Shown here one piece after another: positions 12,398-18,863 of a stretch of 18,863 nt of DNA (position 1 is its first letter; every line of letters begins with the position of its first letter). The notes below the pieces were generated by a model. That model was given only the letters and a program-made list of their open reading frames with translations. It ran no database searches and was not told where the DNA came from. Where the stretch lies: NCBI GenBank assembly GCA_964408735.1, contig CAYPAX010000089.1:1-18863 (forward strand). Direction: 5' to 3'. Origin of the DNA: UBA7887 sp964408735. GTDB lineage: Bacteria; Pseudomonadota; Alphaproteobacteria; UBA7887. Both the position numbers and the translations under genes were made by a program.

Positions 12398-13788
12398 TGA
12401 GCGCGCGGGTTCCCTTCCGCAAGAGCCTGTCGGGGCGTCTGCTGCTGCTATCGGCGCTGTTCGTCCTGCTCGGCGAAGTGCTGATCTACGTGCCCTCGAT
12501 CGCCCGCTTCCGCCTGGTCTTCCTGGAGGAGCGCCTGGCGGCGGGCCACATCGCCACCCTGGCGCTCGAAGCCACCCCCGACGGCCACCTGACCCCGGCC
12601 CTGGTGGAGCGCCTGCTCGACCATGCCATGGTCGATGCGGTGGTGCTGCGCACCGCGGATCGCTCCAATTTCATGCTGTCCAAGGAGATGCCGCCGGCGA
12701 TCGATGCCACCTACGACCTGCGCGACGCCAGCGCCGCCAGGCTGATCGTCGATGCCTTCAAAGCGCTCGCCGAAGGTCCCTCGCCCACCCTGCGCGTGCT
12801 TGGCACCTCCCATGTGGAGCCGAATACAGTGGTGGAAGTGGTGCTGGGACAGGCCGCCATGCACCACGAGATGGTGGGCTTCTCGCGACGCATCTTGACG
12901 CTCAGTATCGTCATCTCGCTGCTCACGGCAGGGCTGGTCTATATCAGCCTGCACCTGATGATGGTGCGGCCATTGCGCGGCATGACGGATAACCTGACAC
13001 GCTTTCGCCGCAACCCGGAAGACGCGGCGAGTCAGATCGAGGATACCAGGCGCGGCGACGAGATCGGCGTCGCCGAGGAGGCGTTGGGCCAGATGCAACG
13101 GGAGCTGCGCCGGGCGCTGCTGCAAAAGACCCGCCTTGCCGCCCTCGGCGCGGCCATGGGCAAGATCAATCACGACCTGCGCAACACGCTGGCCTCGGCC
13201 ATGGTGGTCTCGGACAGCCTGTCGCAAAGCGACGACCCCATCGTGCAAAAAGTGACGCCAAGGCTGATGTCGGCCATGGACCGGGCGGTGACGCTCTGCC
13301 GCAGCACCCTGAACTACGCCCAAAGCGAGGAGCCCAAGCTCGAGCCCAAAGTGCTGACCCTGCGCACCCTGGTCGACGACGTCGGCGAGATGGTGGTGAC
13401 GGACACGGGCTCAGCCGTTCACTGGGTCAACGAGGTGCCCGAAGCCATGACCATAACGGCCGACCATATTCAGTTTTTCCGGGTGCTTCAGAACGTCGGA
13501 CAAAACGCCGTGCAGTCCATGCCCGACGGTGGCACGGTAACGATTGGCGCCGCCAATAAAGCTGCGGTGGCCGTTATAGATTTCGTCGATACCGGCCCCG
13601 GTATTCCGGAACGCGCTCGCGAGCACCTTTTTCAGCCTTTCGCCGTCTCGACCAGCGATGCGGGCTCGGGCCTGGGCCTTGCCATTGCACGGGAGAACAT
13701 GCGCCTGCACGGCGGCGATATCGAACTCGTCGAGACCGGCGACTCGGGCACGCATTTCCGCCTGACCTTGCCGAATCCGCCGAGCTGA
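12397..13788 (+). CDS. Membrane sensor histidine kinase
   Basis: A 463-aa two-component sensor. Helices at about 11-33 and 165-188 enclose a periplasmic domain of about 130 residues; a HAMP-like segment (190-240) follows with RPLRGMTDNL and RRGDEIG. The phospho-acceptor is His259 in KINHDLRNTLAS. The ATPase domain shows an N box (QNVGQNAVQ, about 365-373), DTGPGIP (398-404) and SGLGLAIA (424-431). Its ATG shares one base with the stop of the flavoprotein gene, so it is the third member of the msrP operon. No response regulator lies nearby. A kinase beside msrP has a precedent in E. coli, where HprSR controls msrPQ. The stimulus is unknown. Confidence 0.93.
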   Translation: MSARVPFRKSLSGRLLLLSALFVLLGEVLIYVPSIARFRLVFLEERLAAGHIATLALEATPDGHLTPALVERLLDHAMVDAVVLRTADRSNFMLSKEMPPAIDATYDLRDASAARLIVDAFKALAEGPSPTLRVLGTSHVEPNTVVEVVLGQAAMHHEMVGFSRRILTLSIVISLLTAGLVYISLHLMMVRPLRGMTDNLTRFRRNPEDAASQIEDTRRGDEIGVAEEALGQMQRELRRALLQKTRLAALGAAMGKINHDLRNTLASAMVVSDSLSQSDDPIVQKVTPRLMSAMDRAVTLCRSTLNYAQSEEPKLEPKVLTLRTLVDDVGEMVVTDTGSAVHWVNEVPEAMTITADHIQFFRVLQNVGQNAVQSMPDGGTVTIGAANKAAVAVIDFVDTGPGIPERAREHLFQPFAVSTSDAGSGLGLAIARENMRLHGGDIELVETGDSGTHFRLTLPNPPS

Positions 13789-13799
13789 CCACGAGCAAA

Positions 13800-13823
13800 G
13801 GCGCCGAGCCAGGGCCCGGCGCC
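13800..13823 (+). terminator. Strong stem-loop after the msrP operon
   Basis: GGCGCCG and CGGCGCC pair perfectly, extended by GCC/GGC after one A-C mismatch, starting 12 nt past the kinase stop. There is no T-run, so it is not a classic intrinsic terminator; it may still protect or end the transcript. Confidence 0.5.
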
Positions 13824-14317
13824 TCACTCCGGATCGGAATGCTGCCGTTGCCGCCTCGCACCCGAAGGCGCAACCGACACGCACAGCCCCTACCGGGAGC
13901 TGACGTACGGCCCAAGGAATCGTCAGCGCTCCCCCGGGCCGCTACCGCGTGCACCCGAAGGATACCCACGGCCCCATGCAACGGATTGACCGCCGTTGCG
14001 GGAATTCGGCCCGCCGCCGACGCGTGCACCTGTCGGCGACAGCGAGGGTGGTCTCCGCCGGACCCGGCCCCGCACAAGGCGAAACCGAAAGGCCCATCGG
14101 CCCTCGAATAGCCTGACCACAACGCGGGTCCCGGATCGACCGGATCCGGCCCTTGCGGGCCACGCCGCTCCCCGGTTTCGACCCCGGTGACGGGGCTTGC
14201 CGGATCAAAGCTTGGCACCATGCTGCGATCAACCCGGGCGACGGTCAACAGCCCGATTCAGTTATCCCCGATATCCTTGTATTGCAGCCATGGGGAAAGC
14301 GTAATCGGTGGACAATC
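13824..14317. other. Gene-free convergent region with several stem-loops
   Basis: Roughly 490 nt between the convergent kinase and ggt genes. No frame here resembles a protein I recognise. It holds a long hairpin, CCGGGAGCTGACG (13893-13905) against CGTCAGCGCTCCCCCGG (13921-13937) with short bulges; an 11-base direct repeat GCACCCGAAGG (13858-13868 and 13951-13961); a GGCCC-TTGC-GGGCC hairpin (14148-14161); a CCGGATCCGG palindrome (14140-14149); and CCCCG/CGGGG arms (14170-14195). I checked by eye for RNase P RNA, tmRNA, SRP RNA and tRNA signatures and found none. A structured RNA, a decayed element or plain spacer are all possible. Confidence 0.4.
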
Positions 14318-16066
14318 TCACTGCCCCGCCGCCATTCCCTCGCGGCGATGGTCGGCAGCGCCCTGCATTCGGACCGTGCCATCGCCGTCGCGAATCAGGT
14401 GGATGGCGTGCAGGCCACTGTTCATGTCGCGTATCGCCACCTCATGCCCGCGTGCGCCCAAACCGTCGGCAATCGCCTCCAACGATGTGCCACGCTCGAG
14501 ATCGGTCTTGCCGTTGCGATTGCAGAAATTGGGGAAATCGACCGCCGACTGAACGTCCATCCGCCAATCGATGACCGCGACCAGGGTCTTGGCGACATAG
14601 CAGATGATGCGCGAGCCGCCGGGCGAGCCGACCACAAGCTCCAGATTTCCATTCGCGTCGAACACGAGTGTCGGCGCCATGGAACTGCGCGGGCGTTTGC
14701 CCGGCTCGACCCGGTTGGCCACCAATTCCCCATCGCGCTCAGGCGTAAAGGAAAAATCGGTGAGCTGATTGTTGAGCAGGAACCCGCGCACCATCACTGC
14801 CGACCCGAATGCGAATTCGATGCTCGTGGTCATCGCCACGGCATTGCCATCGGCATCGACCACGCTCAGATGGCTCGTCGCGGGCAGCTCCGGTGATGGC
14901 GCATCGAGCCAACCCTGCTGGGCGCCTGGAGGCATGCCTGCCTCGCCAACACCGGCCCGGGCACCGTCGATCAAAGCTGCGCGATCCCGCAAATAGGCCT
15001 CATCCAACAGGCCTTGTGGCACATCCGCGAAGTCCGGATCCGCGATGTAGCGGTCTCGATCCGCATAGGCGAGCCGGCTGGCCTCGGCGATCAGATGTAT
15101 GGCTTGTTCGGAGCCCGGCGCCAATGCCGCCATATCGTGGCCGGCAAGGAGCGCCATGATTTGCAGCACCGTGATGCCGCCCGAGCTTGGTGGCCCCATG
15201 CCGCAGATGCGATGCCCACGATATGGCAGGCAGACCGGCGGCCGCTCCACGGCTTCATACTTGGCAAGGTCGCCACGGGTCATATCGCCCGGATTGACGG
15301 CCGCGCCGGTCACCGCGGCAACAATCTCCCCGGCCAGGCGGCCACGATAGAAAGCATTGGCGCCGCCTTCTGCGATCGCCTTCAAGCCAAACGCGAAATC
15401 CGGGTTCTGCAGCAAGGTGCCGGCAGGTTTCGCATTCCCATCGGCATCAAGAAAATACGCCGCGGCGACGGGGAGGCGACGCAATGTCGGCGCCCAGCCG
15501 GCAAGCTTCGCCAGCCGCGGGCTGATCTCGAAGCCCTCTTCCGCGAGCGCTATCGCAGGCTGGAATAGATCCGCCCAGGGCAGCTTGCCAAAGCGGCCAT
15601 GGACGTCTTCGAGCAGGCGCAGCAAGCCTGGCGTACCCACCGAACGGCCGCCAACCAGCGCATCGAAATAACCGGGAGCCGAACCATCCGGGTTCAGGAA
15701 GCGTTCAGCCGTGGCGGCGGCAGGCGCCGTCTCCCGACCGTCATGGCTGGTTACCGCGTCATTGGCGGCATCGTAATGCAGCAGGAATGCGCCGCCGCCG
15801 ATGCCGGACGATTGCGGCTCGACCAGATTCAAGACCAGCTGCATGGCGATGGCAGCGTCGGTCGCGCTGCCGCCCGCGGCCAAGATCTCCGCGCCGACTC
15901 GAGCGGCGTGGGGATTGGCTGCGACCACCAGCTCGCGATTGGCCACCACCTGGGCGTGATCAGCGGCCCCGGTGCCGATTTCAGGCTGCACACCCTGGTC
16001 ATCCGCCAGCGCGGGCGATACAGCAAACATGGCGAGCACAATTGCCGCGCATGCCTGCCTAACCAC
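14318..16066 (-). CDS. ggt: Gamma-glutamyltransferase (periplasmic)
   Basis: A 582-aa N-terminal-nucleophile hydrolase that cleaves or transfers the gamma-glutamyl group of glutathione. It is made as one chain and self-cleaves before Thr397 (PATSHLSVVD), the nucleophile. Substrate-binding marks include DGRETAP with Arg110, GPPSSGGITV, RPRSSMAPT (458-466) and GSPGGSRI (480-487). The N-terminus is a Sec signal peptide, with a hydrophobic core and ALA cleavage near residue 21. The start is taken as GTG at 16066 because it begins the signal peptide; the frame remains open upstream, antisense to panC. The ribosome binding site is weak. It diverges from panC across 79 nt. Confidence 0.93.
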   Translation of the reverse strand: MVRQACAAIVLAMFAVSPALADDQGVQPEIGTGAADHAQVVANRELVVAANPHAARVGAEILAAGGSATDAAIAMQLVLNLVEPQSSGIGGGAFLLHYDAANDAVTSHDGRETAPAAATAERFLNPDGSAPGYFDALVGGRSVGTPGLLRLLEDVHGRFGKLPWADLFQPAIALAEEGFEISPRLAKLAGWAPTLRRLPVAAAYFLDADGNAKPAGTLLQNPDFAFGLKAIAEGGANAFYRGRLAGEIVAAVTGAAVNPGDMTRGDLAKYEAVERPPVCLPYRGHRICGMGPPSSGGITVLQIMALLAGHDMAALAPGSEQAIHLIAEASRLAYADRDRYIADPDFADVPQGLLDEAYLRDRAALIDGARAGVGEAGMPPGAQQGWLDAPSPELPATSHLSVVDADGNAVAMTTSIEFAFGSAVMVRGFLLNNQLTDFSFTPERDGELVANRVEPGKRPRSSMAPTLVFDANGNLELVVGSPGGSRIICYVAKTLVAVIDWRMDVQSAVDFPNFCNRNGKTDLERGTSLEAIADGLGARGHEVAIRDMNSGLHAIHLIRDGDGTVRMQGAADHRREGMAAGQ

Positions 16067-16075
16067 CCGGCAACA

Positions 16076-16105
16076 TTGACCGTTGTGGCGCCCCGCGGCT
16101 AGTTT
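16076..16105 (+). promoter_or_regulatory. Candidate panC promoter
   Basis: TTGACC (16076-16081), an 18-nt spacer and TAGTTT (16100-16105), leading to a start site about 34 nt before the panC ATG. The -35 box lies at the edge of the ggt start region, so the two genes may share control DNA. Pattern-based only. Confidence 0.35.
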
Positions 16106-16145
16106 GACGCCAAGAGTGGTGACGCGGCGGTCGGAAAGGTGGCCA

Positions 16146-17036
16146 ATGCCAGACTTGGGTGTGGTCGATACGGTGGCGGCGCTGCGCAAAGCGGTTGCGG
16201 CCTGGCGCGCCGACGGGCTTTCCGTCGGGCTGGTTCCCACCATGGGCTTTCTCCATCGCGGGCACATTGCGCTCGTGAACGAGGCTCGTGCCGAGACGGA
16301 TCGTGTGGTTGCCAGCATTTTCGTCAATCCTTCCCAATTCGGTGAGAACGAAGATTTCCAAACATATCCGCGCGATCTCGACGGTGATTTAGCAAAACTG
16401 GATGGTGCCGGAACGGCTCTCGCCTTCATTCCCAATGTGACGGAAATGTATCCGCACGGGTTTTCTTCCAGCATTTCGGTTTCGGGAATCGCAGATGGTT
16501 TGTGCGGAGCGGCACGACCCGGCCATTTTGCCGGTGTCGCGACCGTGGTGACCAAGTTGCTGCTCCAATGCCTGCCGGATCGCGCCTTTTTCGGCGAAAA
16601 GGACTACCAGCAACTGCAAGTGATTCGGCGCATGGTTCACGACCTTGATATCCCCGTTGATATCGTCGGAGTGCAGACCGTGCGCGAGGACGACGGCCTC
16701 GCCATATCGTCGCGCAACGCCTATTTGAGCCCTGAGCATAGGGTCTGTGCGCCCGAGCTCTATCGCGCTATCGCGGAAGCCGCGGTCGCGGCCGCGGCCG
16801 GCGCCACGGCCGCCGCCGTTTGTGCGACGGCGGAGGCCCGAATGGCAGCTGCCGGCTTTGCGCCGATCGACTATGTCGAAATGTGCGATGCTGAGACCCT
16901 CGAGCCGGTCAAGGTGGCAAACCGGCCAACGCGCGTGTTTGCCGCGGCCCACCTGGGCTCCACCCGATTGATCGACAATGTGGCGGTCATGGGCGGCACC
17001 ATCGCGGCCGAATCGCCCGGTACCGAGAACAAGTAA
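16146..17036 (+). CDS. panC: Pantothenate synthetase
   Basis: A 296-aa cytoplasmic enzyme that joins pantoate and beta-alanine with ATP to make pantothenate, the coenzyme A precursor. The ATP-binding signature PTMGFLHRGH is at 31-40 (HIGH-type), followed by SIFVNPSQFGENEDF, YPRDLDGD, RPGHFAGVATVVTKLL, FGEKDYQQL and the KMSKS-equivalent region ISSRNAYL. The ATG at 16146 was preferred to an upstream TTG at 16083 because family homology starts there and GGAAAGG is well placed. panB is not adjacent. The last 166 nt overlap the frame of the opposite-strand DUF4864 gene. A run of alternating Ala/Val codons near residues 216-232 is low-complexity. Confidence 0.95.
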   Translation: MPDLGVVDTVAALRKAVAAWRADGLSVGLVPTMGFLHRGHIALVNEARAETDRVVASIFVNPSQFGENEDFQTYPRDLDGDLAKLDGAGTALAFIPNVTEMYPHGFSSSISVSGIADGLCGAARPGHFAGVATVVTKLLLQCLPDRAFFGEKDYQQLQVIRRMVHDLDIPVDIVGVQTVREDDGLAISSRNAYLSPEHRVCAPELYRAIAEAAVAAAAGATAAAVCATAEARMAAAGFAPIDYVEMCDAETLEPVKVANRPTRVFAAAHLGSTRLIDNVAVMGGTIAAESPGTENK

Positions 17037-17428
17037 CAGCCGGCTATCAGCCAATCTCCGTCCGGCTGTCGTTGCATCGGGTAACGCGCCAGGTAAGCCT
17101 TGCCGTCAGGCCCCTCGAAGCGAACCTCCTGCACAGGCAAGGCCTCAGTCTCGTCAATCCCGACGAAGTCTACCTGGCGGGGCCGGTAGACTGGCTCATA
17201 GGCGGCACGAACCATCGCCATGAAAGCCTCTGCATTGCCGAATTTCGCTCTGATATTGGGTGCGGCAAAAGCAAAAGCAGCCTCTCCGTCATCACGCGAA
17301 AAGGCAGCGATCTGGTCTTCGATGACGCGTTGGATGGCTGCGCGGTCCGCCTCATCCAGGTCCGCCGCCGAAGCGTCGGATGCCACGACGCTTGCTACAG
17401 CCAGGACTGCCAGCAGCCATCTTCTCAT
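16871..17428 (-). CDS. Secreted DUF4864 family protein
   Basis: A 185-aa predicted periplasmic protein. Residues 1-22 are a signal peptide (MRRWLLAVLAVASVVASDAS then A-A-D). Residues about 24-140 match the DUF4864 pattern: AIQRVIEDQIAAFSRDDGEA, FAFAAPNIRAKFGNAEAFMA, MVRAAYEPVYRPRQVDF, and a closing DWLIAGCYLFSVPGDSA. That fold resembles small NTF2-like domains; its function is unknown. The family normally ends about there. Here no stop occurs, and some 45 further residues are translated antisense to the end of panC, which suggests a lost stop codon. The ATG at 17428 is preferred to a GTG at 17437. It follows the lipoprotein gene by 21 nt. Confidence 0.8.
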   Translation of the reverse strand: MRRWLLAVLAVASVVASDASAADLDEADRAAIQRVIEDQIAAFSRDDGEAAFAFAAPNIRAKFGNAEAFMAMVRAAYEPVYRPRQVDFVGIDETEALPVQEVRFEGPDGKAYLARYPMQRQPDGDWLIAGCYLFSVPGDSAAMVPPMTATLSINRVEPRWAAANTRVGRFATLTGSRVSASHIST

Positions 17429-17449
17429 GGCGGCCACCCACGAGACACG

Positions 17450-18592
17450 TCAACGGACGTAGACTTGCACCTCGTTGGTGCGCGCGGTGTCGCTGGTTGC
17501 CGAGGCCAAGATAACGCGATCGGCCGGCAAACCCATGTCGATCAGCGAGCGCATGACGCGTTCGGCATTGCGCTTGGCATTGCCCGCATTGGCCGCCACG
17601 TCAGACGGCCCACCGCTCAACGGCGTCACCGCCACCAGCTCGAAACGGGCGTCGGGCCTGCGTTCCAGCGCTGTCGAGACGGCACCGTACAAAGCCTCTT
17701 CGTAGGCCACATTGGCACTGTCGAAACGAATGACCACCAATGCCGGGCCACTGCGCGCGGCAGTCAGCGGTGCCAAGGCAGCCGCGCCACTCGACATACC
17801 CGACAGGGCCGGCCCGTAGGCACGGCCGCTGCTTACCGCAAGCGCCAGGCTGGTCAGGTTGCGGCGCTCGCCATACAGATAACTGTTATGCCGGCTAATC
17901 GTTGCGTTGATCTCGTTAACCAGTCGATCATTGGATACCATGATGCGGCTGAGATTGTCCTCAAGCACCGCCAGTTGCCGGTGATCTTCCTCGACGGCGC
18001 CTTGAATGCTGTAGGCCGCACGCGTGGACTCGAAGAGATAGTTCGCCATGTCGGAATTTGCGGCGATGCGGTTCGACAGCTCCGCGAGATGCGAATTGTC
18101 ATCGGCAATTCTGTCAAGTTCGCCCTGGGCTGACTGCCACTGACTGACCAAGATCGGATTGCCTGGCGTCGTGCCCACTTGCAGACGCGTGTTTATCTCT
18201 CCGACCAGCGCATGGTAGCGCTGCGAAGCCTGCGCCGCATTGTCCGACACCGAGCGATATTCGCCGGCCTGACCATCGATCTGGCCCTTCAGGCCCTGCA
18301 GCTCGCCGCCGAGCGAAGCGACCTTCTGCCCAACGAAAGTGCCGGTCGCGTTGCCCGCAAAACCGCCGGGTGCCGCCACATCGACCTGCGGTCGCTGGGT
18401 CGAGCGGGTCACCGGCTCGATCAACGGCGCATCCATCGATTCGATAGGTGACGGTGCAATCTCGACCCTTTGCGGGGGCGGTGCCGGGTCGTCACCTTCC
18501 AACGACGGCCAGAGCCCTTCCTCGGAAACCGAGCAGGCACTCAAAACTATGGCCGCGACTAGCGGCGCAGCGGGCTTGAGGCATATGTCCAT
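17450..18592 (-). CDS. Predicted lipoprotein with OmpA-like C-terminal domain
   Basis: A 380-aa envelope protein. A short hydrophobic signal ends in lipobox LSAC with Cys20 as the lipid-bearing residue, giving an ATG at 18592 (the frame opens further upstream without signal features). Next is a Pro-rich acidic linker to about residue 75, then a long helical, probably coiled-coil region (about 85-250) rich in Gln, Glu and Asn. The C-terminal 95 residues read ALVVIRFDSANVAYEEAL, then ARFELVAVTPLS, KRNAERVMRSLIDMGLPADR and VQVYVR, an OmpA-like peptidoglycan-binding or related fold, though the usual D and R ligand pair is not clear. It may tether or measure the periplasm. No specific family was recognised. 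Confidence 0.78.
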   Translation of the reverse strand: MDICLKPAAPLVAAIVLSACSVSEEGLWPSLEGDDPAPPPQRVEIAPSPIESMDAPLIEPVTRSTQRPQVDVAAPGGFAGNATGTFVGQKVASLGGELQGLKGQIDGQAGEYRSVSDNAAQASQRYHALVGEINTRLQVGTTPGNPILVSQWQSAQGELDRIADDNSHLAELSNRIAANSDMANYLFESTRAAYSIQGAVEEDHRQLAVLEDNLSRIMVSNDRLVNEINATISRHNSYLYGERRNLTSLALAVSSGRAYGPALSGMSSGAAALAPLTAARSGPALVVIRFDSANVAYEEALYGAVSTALERRPDARFELVAVTPLSGGPSDVAANAGNAKRNAERVMRSLIDMGLPADRVILASATSDTARTNEVQVYVR

Positions 18593-18682
18593 GATCGCGA
18601 AAGCCACCCTTTTGTGCGCGCCCAATGTCGGGCACCCGCCGCCAGTTTTTGTCACTGCATTAGGCCCCCCGAAAGACGCGAG

Positions 18683-18712
18683 ATATTACACCGAAGGCTT
18701 TGCGGGCCTCAA
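18683..18712 (-). promoter_or_regulatory. Candidate promoter for the lipoprotein-DUF4864 pair
   Basis: On the minus strand TTGAGG (18712-18707), an 18-nt spacer and TAATAT (18688-18683) give a start site near 18676 and a leader of about 84 nt before the lipoprotein ATG. It lies in a locally AT-rich segment of an otherwise GC-rich gap of about 220 nt. Confidence 0.45.
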
Positions 18713-18812
18713 GGCGGATTTTACCCGGCGCAATTCCACGGCGCCCCGCTTGCCTTGATCTGAGCCATCGAGTAGGTTGCGCCCGCATCGCCGCCGGCAT
18801 GGCCGCGACCGC

Positions 18813-18863
18813 GCGCCCGTAGCTCAGCTGGATAGAGCACCAGACTACGAATCTGGGGGTCGG
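18813..18863 (+). tRNA. tRNA-Arg (anticodon ACG), 3' end beyond the window
   Basis: The first 51 nt of a tRNA: acceptor GCGCCCG, TA, D-arm GCTC with AGCTGGATA and GAGC, then the anticodon stem CCAGA/TCTGG around loop CTACGAA, whose middle bases are ACG. Position 34 A is expected to be deaminated to inosine, reading CGU, CGC and CGA. The variable loop has begun (GGTCGG region) when the window stops, so the T-arm and acceptor 3' strand are not visible. Confidence 0.93.

Noticed and set aside
13574..14248. 224-codon minus-strand frame in the convergent spacer
   Set aside because: It is rich in Arg, Gly and Pro with no recognisable domain, overlaps the kinase antisense and has no ribosome binding site.
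13824..14317. RNase P RNA, tmRNA or SRP RNA in the spacer
   Set aside because: The hallmark sequences of these RNAs, such as the AGGAAAGTCCGGGC block of RNase P RNA, are not present on either strand.
16067..16555. Upstream extension of the ggt frame to 745 codons
   Set aside because: The added sequence is antisense to panC; the signal peptide starts at the GTG at 16066.

Overview
The window looks like chromosomal DNA from a high-GC alphaproteobacterium, probably Rhodospirillales-like. The evidence is the conserved order of a UPF0174 (CBP3-type) gene, yceD, rpmF, plsX, ihfA and a short MerR gene, with bamE divergent from UPF0174, plus an Hsp20-DUF1150 pair. No species can be named from the sequence alone.

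Layout. 1-78 is a complete tRNA-Pro(GGG) on the minus strand. 142-3494 is one minus-strand housekeeping cluster (UPF0174, yceD, rpmF, plsX, ihfA, merR), and fabH, normally found between plsX and ihfA, is missing. bamE (3573-4028) diverges from it. 4064-5219 is a compact plus-strand accessory operon: a small NrtS-like nitrate/nitrite carrier, a stand-alone PAS protein overlapping it by ATGA, and a single-helix membrane microprotein of 45 aa that is easily overlooked. 5423-8173 (minus) is a 916-aa hybrid histidine kinase carrying a degenerate receiver, a normal receiver and an Hpt domain. 8224-9070 is mobile-element debris: two IS1182-like transposase remnants, a 48-bp tandem repeat with a palindromic core, and a GC-rich inverted repeat.

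9112-9788 (minus) is hsp20 followed by DUF1150. The hsp20 leader can fold into two hairpins, the second of which buries the ribosome binding site, like a ROSE RNA thermometer. 10029-13788 (plus) is an apparent three-gene operon: msrP (periplasmic methionine sulfoxide reductase), a mercuric-reductase-like flavoprotein and a membrane histidine kinase. The usual msrP partner msrQ is not there. A convergent stretch of about 530 nt (13789-14317) has no credible gene but several strong stem-loops. ggt (14318-16066, minus) and panC (16146-17036, plus) diverge. panC runs into a secreted DUF4864 gene on the opposite strand whose frame continues 166 nt across the panC end. Upstream of DUF4864 is a lipoprotein with an OmpA-like C-terminus. 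The window ends inside a tRNA-Arg(ACG).

Themes. The housekeeping parts cover phospholipid synthesis, ribosome and rRNA maturation, outer membrane assembly and pantothenate synthesis. The accessory parts suggest sensing of nitrogen oxides or envelope stress: a nitrite carrier with a PAS sensor, two orphan kinases, envelope methionine repair and a heat-regulated chaperone. The most promising candidates for something undescribed are the nrtS-PAS-microprotein operon, the ROSE-like leader of hsp20, and the msrP-flavoprotein-kinase operon. All functional links are inferred from sequence and gene order.
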